Origin: Strigamia acuminata
Taxonomy: Eukaryota; Arthropoda; Chilopoda; Geophilomorpha; Linotaeniidae
Reading direction: 5' to 3'
NCBI GenBank assembly: GCA_949358305.1
Contig: OX442315.1
Coordinates: 16,332,427-16,396,426, forward strand
Length of the DNA: 64,000 nt
Shown: piece by piece, positions 11,346 through 22,400 of the stretch
How the letters are laid out: each line of letters opens with the position of its first letter
Numbering within the stretch: position 1 is the stretch's first letter
Notes under the pieces: model-generated
Told to the model about the DNA's origin: nothing
Database searches by the model: none
The model's input: the letters and a program-made list of their open reading frames with translations, nothing else
Program-made: the position numbers and the translations under genes

Positions 11346-11689
11346 TCTTCTTTGCTGTTGTAGATTTTAATGGGACATCACAATAAGAGCATGAATGTAT
11401 AATGTGATATTTTTATGTAAAGAAATATTATATAAAGATATAAAGTCACATTAGATTCGCCAGGAGTCATTTGAAAGCAGGAAAAAAGTTTGCAACAGTA
11501 ATTATTTTTAAACTGGCTCTAAGTAGGGATAATTGTACATACAGTATTTTTCACAATCGACAAGAGGTAGAATTTCACAAACAGGAATTAATTAAATTTG
11601 GCATTTTTTCCCCCATAGTTTTCAACATTTTTATGGTAAAGTGCAATATTCATCTTTTGTGAATATTTTAGGTTTTTACTAAAAAAAAT
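11346..11689. other. 5' flank of MFS copy C
   Basis: Presumed promoter and leader of copy C. The 60 bases upstream of the ATG (TTGTAGATTTTA and following) resemble the same region of copy A near 7600-7660, so the duplication included upstream DNA. No other gene is seen. Confidence 0.4.
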
Positions 11690-12140
11690 AGTTCAGTGTT
11701 GGTTTGGGGATGCGAGGGGTTGGAAATCTCCAATCCATTGAAGAAATAATGAATACTACGGTAATGTTTACAGATACAATTTAGAAAGAAATCTTGAGGA
11801 AAAAAAAATATTGGGGTTGGTTGTAGCAACAGGACAACAACCAAAAACATACATCAAAATTTGCGTGAGAATATTTTACACCAAAAAAAATCAGACATCT
11901 TCAATGGCCTTCTCAGTTATTTGCAACTTAATCCAATTGAACAGTTATGAGATGATTTCTTGATTTGAACCAAAAAGTTTCTCTAGAGTTGAGAAAAAAA
12001 TGTTCCATAGTTGAAATTAGCTTTGCTTGATGTTTGGGTGTAAAGTATGTCTAACAGTGCTACTGAAATTGCTTGAAAGTATAGCTGAATGATTGAAAGC
12101 AATAGTACAAGCTAAAGGAGGACCAACAAAGCATTAACAG
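11690..12140 (+). mobile_element. Decayed Tc1-like transposase relic
   Basis: Reading the plus strand across frameshifts and stops gives a run of Tc1 family signatures in the right order: VLVWGC (11696), GVGNLQSIEEIM, QDNNQKHTSKF (equivalent of the QDNDPKHTS block), WPSQ, then LNPIEQL-stop-DDF (equivalent of DLNPIEQLWDDF, which carries the third catalytic acid), and finally AKGGPTK (about 12115). Established knowledge: these blocks belong to the DD34E transposases of the Tc1/mariner superfamily. The copy is dead, with several internal stops and frame changes. Its inverted termini were not identified with confidence. Confidence 0.8.
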
Positions 12141-13130
12141 ACATTGTCGTAATGTTTCTCCCTGGTTAACAGAGTTTGTTAACTTCATAAAATAATTTTT
12201 TTCTCTAGACCTAATGGATAGATTGTCATAAAATTTTAGGTGAACAAAGCAGAACGTTGGACAAATATTCAGTTAAAATTTCATTGGTTTTCCTCCTTTT
12301 TTTCTCGAGATACAGCCATGGGATTCAACATGTCGCGATTGTTTTGCCCCCCCCCCCCCCCCCACTGTAGTGTCTACAATGCCTCACAGATTGAAGGCGG
12401 TCATACGATGCAGAGACCATCCAACAAAATACTAAACAAAATTATATGTAATGTCCTATTTTCAAGTCGAAATAAAGGAATTATATTGCACTTTCTAAAC
12501 TTATGAAATGATTTTTTCAAGTTTCTAAACTTTTGGCACAAGTGATGTTTTGAAAATCTGGATTTGTAACTAAATGACATAACTAAATATGTGTAATTTT
12601 GAGTTATTTTAATTAAAAAATAATTTTTTTATTCAAATCTGACGGTATAAATTGGTTTTGCTTAACTTTTAAGTCATATTTTTAGTGTTATTCACAAAGT
12701 GAGTGAATTTTTCACTCACTTTCTAAACTTTTGAAATGTAGTTGTATACCAAGGGTTCTCAAACTTTTTAGCATTGTGACCCATTTTTAAGACAGGTGAT
12801 CTTCCACGCCCCACTTCATCATCAGTGTAAGATGGAAACTGAGCAAATAATGCATGTAAATAGTGATGAAATTTAAAAGGTAAAAACTGAGAGACACGAA
12901 TATGATCATAAATGGTGTTTTAGGCCTTTCTATCATATAAATGGACATTGGCCTGAACTACTGCCCACACTACCGTAGTGCCCCACTGGTTTTGAGCTGC
13001 AATGGCCGCATGACTCCGTCCAAGAGCAGCTGTAATTTTGTAGAGGATATTATTCAGTTACAAAATCTACAAATAATAATTTGCTCAAAACATATGGGTA
13101 TTTAAGCATTTACGTATTTACCGCTGGTGG
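12141..13130. other. Repeat-derived intergenic DNA
   Basis: No gene. It holds a C run at about 12347-12362, a perfect hairpin at about 12697-12727 (AAAGTGAGTGAA/TTCACTCACTTT), and from 12751 AAGGGTTCTCAAACTTTTT followed by GTGACCC. The last resembles the terminal sequence of hAT elements (GGGTTCTCAAACTT), but no matching second end was found. Confidence 0.4.
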
Positions 13131-13167
13131 TAATATTCCCAAAAGTCAGATGTTATATTACACTGCT
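13131..13167 (-). pseudogene. Orphan exon-1 relic of an MFS copy
   Basis: The minus strand reads CATCTGACTTTTGGG, then AATATTACCACCAGCG followed by GTAAAT. This gives HLTFGNITTSG with a donor-like GT. It matches the end of exon 1 in copies C and E (HLTFGIMYTNG and HLTFGNGYTNG followed by the donor). No exon 2 follows, so this is the remnant of a further duplicate, destroyed by transposon insertions. Confidence 0.65.
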
Positions 13168-13473
13168 GCACAAAATCGCAACACCTTTAAAAGAATTGTT
13201 GTTAAACATTCAGGGTTGCTGCTAAGATTAGAATATTACTTTTATCATTAAGGAGCTGGATATAATGTGCAATATACATTTAAAACCCAAGCAATAAAAA
13301 TGCAAATGGATATCATTTGAATACATGGTTGTCCAGCAGTCCAAAAATCGTTTTCAGTGAACTGTAGGTGCATTCATGTACCTAATGCAGCCAATTTTAA
13401 GAAAATCACACTCAATCACAATGACAGCTTGCAGATATTTATTGGAATCAGAAAATATTCACATTGTTTACAT

Positions 13474-16400
13474 TTAAAACAAGAACAAGGTGATAAAGAA
13501 ACCTAAACGGCAAAGAAGAATTAAACATTGGGAGTCTTAAATTTCATTTACGTAGCTTACCTATACCAGAAAAACCTGCACACAAAATAAACAGTCCATT
13601 CAAACCTATTATAGATTCTAAATTTTGTGTTGTAGTCATTGACAAGAGAGCTGCAATAATCTGCAACAGTAGTTGTTACTAATGCAGCTGTAAAAGTTAT
13701 TTGTCTTTAAATACCGCATTTGTAAAAACCAACCCATAGTTCACTCCAGCATATTTGAGTCCAAACTTTTCTGCAGTAATTGCTGGTGCAAGAGAAAATT
13801 GTCCAGAAAAAAATAGGTAAACACCAACGACCCAAAATCCATACATAAATTTTCCACCATATGGTGTTAAAGACATCGTTCCCGACAAAACAGTACAACC
13901 AGCTGTTACACATAACATGCAAACCTAAGAAATAAGAATTGGAAATAATTGATAATTATTAACATAACTAATTTTAACTTTGTAATTTGACTTATCCATA
14001 AAGAAACCCCATAAAACTCGACCACCAGCATTACACAATGACGCAACTGCTCCTACCAAAGCCAAATATTTGTCGTCTTTGATAAACGTTTGACCATAAG
14101 CCTGAAAAGTCAATAATCAGTCATATCCCCGGTGTGGTAGAAGTTGAACATGAATGCTCATAAATACAAGGTATTCACAAAGTTAGATTTAGTCCGTGCA
14201 ACGAACGGGGACCATCTAGAAATTTATTAACTATTTAAAACAAAACTTTACTATAACCACCCCAACGTTGATCTATTTCAGCCGGTTTACGCCTAACTGT
14301 GTACTGTGTTCTACTACGCAGAAAAGTAGTTCGGTGTCAAAGCATCACCTTTGACAATGTTGTTAATCGATCACAATGTCTGGGGTTCGAGTACAATTCT
14401 GGTGTTATAAGCTACTCCGTACTTTTTTGTGTCCCTACACCAGTGAAATAGATCAACGTTGGGGTGGTTTTGAGTATAGGTATATTCTTTATGATATGTA
14501 CAAGTTTCAAAACTATGTATTTTTTTTGTAATTTTAATAAATTTTTCCAATAATCTAGAACTTTGTGAACATCCTGTATATTAGGTATTTTTTATATATT
14601 TTTTAAATGTAAACATATACAGGGTGCAAAAAAGCATTTCTTCACCAAACAATGTGAAAATTATGATGGTGAAATAGAACGTAGGATTTCAATAGAACGT
14701 GACATCCATTACAACGCGGGACTAAATTGACATACCGGTAAACGATTTTGGTGAATGCTGCATTAACAACACAAGACTCACTGTATTTGTTACATCCCGT
14801 TTCCACATCAAATTAGGAATACCGTAAATCTGATCCAAATTCTATTGTGTCTTGATGCCGTTGATCATTTGGATTTACGATGCGCGAAATAAGGGAGCAG
14901 CCATTACGATAAGAAATTAACATCTGGTGCTTATTCAAAAAATTAAAGAATGCTAGGTGGCGCTGCAAATGATACAGCGTCACAAAATATGACATTTGGT
15001 CAAAACTGACCACAATATTTGGTGAGGAATGACAGTTTTATTCAACCTTGTCAAAATGTGCGTACTTACGAAGTACCTTGTTCATAGCAGTTACCAGAAA
15101 AATAATTTGACTGCTAAACATAAGTTTGACCCATAAGGCATAAAATTGACGATGGCATAACATTTGTTTTGGAGTAAATGATTTGCATACTTCAAATGTC
15201 GCCTTTGCAACCTAAAAGTAATAGAATAACTATAATTTATAACATTAAAAGTACATTTATACACTTGATTGTGCAAATAAACACAAAGTCTGAACTTTTA
15301 CATCTAAAAATAATGCATTAGCCTTTAAAGAATACGAATCGAACAGAATATTGCATATCAAAAATCAAGTGTTAGAAAGATGAAAAGAAATGCTTTTTAC
15401 TCACCACACATGCGGCTACACTGACTTGTGAAAAAAAGCAATTAACAAATTGACAAAACACAGAGAAAATATATATTTATACATAAAACGTTTAGTTGAA
15501 AAATAGAGTTGTTATATTTTAATGAAAAAGATTAATTATACTCCCTCTGTTCCAAATTATAGTATACATTTCTCTAAACAGTTCTTGATTATTGTTGATT
15601 TCGTTTATTTCTAAGATATTCTAACTGAATATCCTTCAAAATTATGTGCACTTGCTGACCTATTGTTGGCATTATGGGTAATTAGTTGGGACAGAAATAA
15701 TACCAGAAATGTATACAATAATTTGGGTCAGAGGGAGTATCAGTTTTACGTTTTCTATATTGCACGGAGTAAGTTCGATGGCATTATATGTAGTTGTTTC
15801 TTCATATTTTCTTTTGTTACCAAATAATACCAATAAATAACTAATTAATTGAATAATAAATAGAATTGCTGCCAACAACAAAAATGTGTTAAGAACTCGA
15901 TTAATCAGCTCCGGATCAGTAAAGATTCTAGATTAGAAAAATATTTTCTATAAAATATGGTTCTGAATCCTAATATCAAACAAATCGTCACTTACCCATA
16001 TTTATTGGGGTTAGTGTTGTATGGATTTATGTATTCAGTTTGAATAAGACTGAATACAAATCCCCCAAACCCTAAACTTGCAACTATTAATCCAGTAACT
16101 AGTGCTCTGTTGTCTGGAAACCACTGTTGAACAATAAGATCAGAATTTATAAGTTCAATATTTATCATATGTATTATCGCACAGTCATGCAGATGGTTAT
16201 TGGTGCTGTATAGGCTATTCCTATTCCTAGCCCAAACAGAAATCCATAAGTAAAAACGAAAAGTGTTAGTGAATGTTTAATGGTAAAATACGATAATGCA
16301 ACTGCAGCACTGAAACAAACAAAAAATCAAATCATGCAGATGCCCAATCATAAATTACCATGTTTACATGTACTCACTTATCCAGATAAGTGAAAATGCG

Positions 16401-19400
16401 ATTATTACTTTTGTGGAAAACTGCATGCGTTTACAAAGAATCAGTTTTCTAACAAAGGTGACGTCATAAGACGTTTTTAACTCTGTTAAACTTGCGCATT
16501 AGTCTTCCACAATGCACTGCGCAGAAACAACATGTCACAGCATTGTTGTGACGTCAGCTTTTCTAGATAAGTTGTGACGATGACCTTTCGATGACGCTAT
16601 CCGCTCAAAATGTGTATTTTGGCATAACAAGCAAGTCTATCAATTCTAGTAGTTGAGAGATAAGTTAACAAACCTAAAGTGTGAACTGGGTAAAATAATG
16701 AAACCGGTGGTTATCAAGACATAACATATTTATTGATATCTAAATATAATCACCGTAAAGTGATTATATTAATCAATTTGCCTAAAATATAGTTACACAA
16801 TAACTATGCCGACAAATGGCCAAGGAATTCTCGATTAAACTATACATATAGTTGCCTGTGTGGCGCTATAATAATATCAATCGGCTTCGCCCTGGTAAGA
16901 TGTCGTCTGAATCGATTGATTATTTGGTCCTGGTTCGAATCTGTAATGAAAGGGTTAGTATCCGAGGACTTCCGGTTGACTGTATCTGCATCGCCACAAA
17001 CTTGGGGCGGTTATTGGTTTAAATGGCTTGTGAGAGCCATTTACCAATTGACCTCTTATAAATGTTTTAAGACATTTATAATTGGTGTGATACGTCAAAT
17101 TGGTTCTTCATACGAGAGTAAACTGTTGCGAGTTTACAATCATAACTTCTGGTTCCGTGCAATGGATGCATTTATTAGAGTATTACTTTTCAGCAAATAC
17201 TCGTAATAATTCTGCTTACATAGAGTTGGCAATTTAGCTACACATTTACTGGCAAGTAAATGCTAATGTAACTAGTCTTCAGTTTTGTACAGTTCTGGAA
17301 GAAGTATCCGTGTTTATGCACAATGTTGAGTTGTGACATAAACTAGCTGGGGATTTAATCTAACTAAACTTTTCCGAGTTTAGTTATTTCAACCCTAATG
17401 TTACATTTTCGACACGCTGTTCGGCAGCCGTGGTTTACTGTAACTGGCAGGCCTTGTGGAACACTTGTTGAATTATATCCGGCCCGACGGGATTCTTACT
17501 ACTCATCGCCGCGACCTGATCTCCTCACGGCCACACAGCCGTCATCGGGCACCCGGACATGGAGGCATCATATCACCCATCTCCACGTCAAGTGTACGCC
17601 GTATGTAGGTTGTCATAGGCCCGCAGTATAAGGGGCATTGACTGCGCAATCAACAGACAAGCAAGTGTCTGCGCAATCAACATGACAACCGGAGTAGTAG
17701 AATGGGCTCAAGAAAACATATAGTCAAATATCTGGTCAAGAGCGAGCTACTTCCTGTTGCGAGGAAGTATATACTCGGGGAAAACAATAGCTTGGCCATT
17801 GCTCCAATGAGAGCAATGGTCCTGCAAATCCCCCCAATCACTGGTCCAGGTGATGGGATACTCAGGACACATTTTCAGTCCAGGTGGTCAACAAGACAAA
17901 CCATAGCTCTCTGCTAGGTCGGGACAGGAACTGGATAGCGAGGAACACTTTTGGATTAAGTCTTTCAACTTGATCCGCGGGGGTCCACGCTTGGAGCAGG
18001 TGCGAGGGGGAGATTTAATCCCCTAAACCTAGTTTTGAGGTAACTTTGCAGAGTTACCACAAAACAACATAATATCTGTATTTATTTCCATAAATATAAG
18101 ATAAACTCGATTCTCTGTCTTAAAATCACATAAAAGTTGCATTTTATGTGGTTTTACGTCAAGTGACAAATTCTATTCGAATTTGCCGCTTTTGGTCGTC
18201 AGCGCCATCTATCGGCGAAATTGTCGTTATATCGATGAGCGACTGCATGTTTGTCATACGTCCCCCTTAATCACTGAAATTATAAAAAAATAATTACACG
18301 TGATTCTACCTATAATCGTCTCGATATACGACACTGTTCATCGTGGATCAGCAAACATCATTTATCTTTATACAAGATGCCTAACATTTGCAAATATAAT
18401 AATGAGCGAGGTTTTATTCGTCTCAGATTATATTTTTGACCATTAATAATTTATTCAATCATTAACCGTTCGGGTGACTTCGGAGTGAATTGTTTTCCTG
18501 AATTTATACAAATTCAGAAAAACAACCAATCGTGAAAACTGGCATCGAAAGTATTTAATAATATATCTTGTACAAAATATAAATTAAATCACGTCTTTAG
18601 AATATTCTTAATAATTTTAAGATTATTAATAAATGTTCAAAAATCCGTTTTATTCTTTGAGATCAATCATCAAGTCGACATTCAAAAAAATTAATAATAA
18701 TTTTTTACAATCATTAGTAAATGTTCAAACGGATGTTTCATTTCTTTTAATATTTCGATTAAAAATATTAAAAAGAAACTTGGTCAAATTTCTTAGTTTA
18801 TTTCTCAGAAAAGAAAGTAAACACAAGAAATTAATCTTCTAATTTTCAAAAGAAAATTTGCTGTTTCATTTCTTTTAATATTTCAATTAAAAATATTAAC
18901 AAGAAACCCGGTCAAATTTCTTAGTTTATTTCTCAGAAAAGAAAGTAAACACAAGAAATTAATCTTCTAATTTTCAAAAGAAAATTTGCTGTTTCCTTTC
19001 TTTTTAATATTTCGATTAAAAATATTAAAAAGAAACCTGGTCCAATTTCTTAGTTTATTTCTCAGAAAAGAAAGTAAACACAAGAAATTAATCTTCTAAT
19101 TTTCAAAAGAAAATTTGCTGTTTCCTTTCTTTTAATATTTCGATTAAAAATATTAAAAAGAAACCTGGTCAAATTTCTTAGTTTATTTCTCACAAAGAAA
19201 GTAAACACAAGAAATTAATCTTCTAATTTTCAAAAGAAAATTTGCTGTTTCCTTTCTTTTAATATTTTCGATTAAAAATACTAAAAGGAAATCTGGTCAA
19301 ATTTCTTAGTTTATTTCTCAGAAAAGAAAGTAAACACAAGAAATTAGTCTTCTAATTTTCAAAAGAAAATTTGCTGTTTCCTTTCTTTTAATATTTTCGA

Positions 19401-22400
19401 TTAAAAATACTAAAAGGAAATCTGGTCAAATTTCTTAGTTTATTTCCCATAAAAGAAAGTAAACACAAGAAATTAATCTTCAAATTTTCGTGAGAAAATT
19501 GCTGTTTCATTTCTTTTAATATTTTCGATTAAAAATACTAAAAGGAAATCTGGTCAAATTTCTTAGTTTATTTCTCATAAAAGAAAGTAAACACAAGAAA
19601 TTAATCTTCTAATTTTCAAAAGAAAATTTGCTGTTTTTATTTCTTTTAATATTTCGATTAAAAATATTAAAAAGAAACCTGGTCAAATTTCTTAGTTTAT
19701 TTCTCATAAAAGAAAGTAAACACAAGAAATTAATCTTCAAACTTTCGTGAGAAAATTGCTGTTTCATTTCTTTTAATATTTTCGATTAAAAATACTAAAT
19801 GGAAATCTGGTCAAATTTCTTAGTTTATTTCTCAGAAAAGAAAGTAAACACAAGAAATAAATCTTCTAATTTTCAAAAGAAAATTTGCTGTTTCCTTTCT
19901 TTTAATATTTTCGATTAAAAATACTAAAAGGAAATCTGGTCAAATTTCTTAGTTTATTTCTCATAAAAGAAAGTAAACACAAGAAATTAATCTTCTAATT
20001 TTCAAAAGAAAATTGCTGTTTCATTTCTTTTAATATTTCGATTAAAAAATACTAAAAAGAAATCTGGTCAAATTTCTTAGTTTATTTCTCATAAAAGAAA
20101 GTAAACACAAGAAATTAATCTTCTAATTAGCAGTTTGATGTTTTCTTGGGAGGAGAAAATGTAACTGTCCAGTTGAAGTTTTTTCCCCTTTTGCTCCATT
20201 CTTCGAATGACTGCACCTCAGGCAACGGTAGGTGTCTGTCTGACGGTTAATTGTTCTCGCGTCCTCAGGGAGTTTGTATTTCTTCACATTGTCTGGCATT
20301 TGCAAGATGACAAACAAACTTTATGGATAGAAAATTTGCCGTTGTTTTTGTTACTTCTAATATTTCTATTGGAAATATTAAAAAGAAACCTTGTCAACTT
20401 GCTTACAAGTAAGTCTGATTTTCAGTAGAAAAGCAAACCTGAAAAATTATTTCTAGATTTTTTGAGAAACTAGAGCATAATTCATTTCCAGTAGATTTAT
20501 TTTAAGTGTTATAAAAAGTTTCATTCTTATATACACCTCTTTATTTCCAAATTTTTTGAGAAAGGGTTATAAAGAGTTTCATTCTTTACCCCTTCCCCCT
20601 TTTTCTTCAGAATTATCAGATTCTGTAGAAATATCAAAAATGAAACTCAGTTAAACTTCTTAGTTTAATTTTCAACAAAATAAACATAAAAAATTTAATT
20701 CCCAAAATTTTCGGGAGAAAATTATCGTTTTGTTGTCTTTAGTACTTCTGTCGAAATACTAAAGTCAGACCTTATTTCCACATTTTTATTAATCACATTC
20801 CTGATTAACAAAACGTTGTTTTGATTCTTAAAATGTTTCTTGTGAGAGAAAACATTATAAAAAGGTTGAAGGTTGGGTGGATGAAAAGTGACCTTTTGGG
20901 GTCAACTTAGTCATTCATCCCCCTTTGCTGGGGTTCCCTCTAAGTTTCCATTGTTTCCAACAAATCTTGTCGGTGCGTCATAATAATTTTTATTCAAAAA
21001 AAAAATGACTCTTCAATTTTACTTTTATTTCTTGCGAAATAATAAATAAAGTACGGTAGTTTCTAATCAATACGAATAATTCCGGGAACAATGGTTAATT
21101 ATTATTTTGATTAGAAATAATAATAACCTGGTGATCTGGCAGCTATATTTCCCTGGTTTTAAAGAGAATTTCCTCTAGTTTGTGAGTCGTTTGCTCCTAG
21201 AGGGAGAAAGAGTACAAACTTCGAAAAAAAACTCTACTTTGAACCAGAATCAAATTTGTATCAACTTTCTTGTAAAAAGAATTTCCTCCAGTTTGTGAAA
21301 TCGTTTGCTCCTAGAGGGAGAAAGAGCACAAACTTCGAAAAACTCCACCTTACCAAAAAGTTGATTTCACGTTAAGTCTTAGTTAATGTGAATAAATTTG
21401 ACAGGAAGAAGTTTGATTAATATTTCGATTAGAAATAATAATAACACAGTGGTGTTGTAGTTATATTTTTCTTGTAAAAGAGAAAATACAACAACAAACA
21501 ATGGTTATAATTTTCTCGCGAAAGAAAAATTACAACACAAAATGTCAAAATGCTCAAATATGAGTTTTCCAACTTCTATCCAAGTTGTAGAATCTTCAGT
21601 TGGCTTTCTTAGTCAAACTTTTTATTCAAAAGAAATTGACTCAAGAAAATCTTCAATTTATTTATATTTCTCGCGAAATAATAAATAAAGTACGGTAGCC
21701 TAATTATTACATTTTTTGTGCAAAAAATGCAACTAGACGGTTGTTACGAATAAATTCGTGGCAGTGTTTAATTAATATTTCGAATGGAAATAATAACAAC
21801 ACGGTGAATTGTCATCATATTTTTCTTGTCAAAGAGAAAATACAACAAACAAAACAGTGGTTCTAAATTTCTTGTTAAAGAAAAATTAAAACATCAAAAC
21901 GTTGGTTATAATTTTCTTGTTAGAGAAAAATTAAAACACAAAACGTCGGTCTAAACTAAAATGGCGACAGTACGCCCTCAAAAATAATTTTCCAACATCT
22001 GAGTAATATTTCCTTAGCTTAATCTTTTTCGAGAATTAAACTTTTGAAATTTATTAACTCCAAATTTACGGTTTTCCCCTGGCTAAATAACTCTTGAAGT
22101 TATAAACTAGTGAGAATTCTACATTAATATTTCTACCAAAATATTAAGTAACAAAACCGCTGCAAAGTTCCATGGTTAATTTTTTTGTATAAAAAGTAAC
22201 CCTTGAATTCTTATTTCTTGATTTTTCTTAAAATATTTTTTGCAAAAATATCTCAAGGGAATATTTGTGGAAATACAGTTTAATTAGGTTTATTTTCTTG
22301 TAGGAAAATAAACTCTACAATCTCGCTTTTTCTTGATGCTGAAAAATGGTGTCACATCTAACTGGAAGTGACTACCATAAAACTTCCAAATCGTTCGCGA

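Noticed and set aside
16916-17206. 96-codon frame in the hairpin array
   Set aside because: It is a by-product of AT/GC-balanced stem-loops; codon pattern and peptide show no protein character.
18735-20125. Minisatellite considered as centromeric satellite
   Set aside because: Only about 11 copies, confined within a single transposon-like element with inverted ends.
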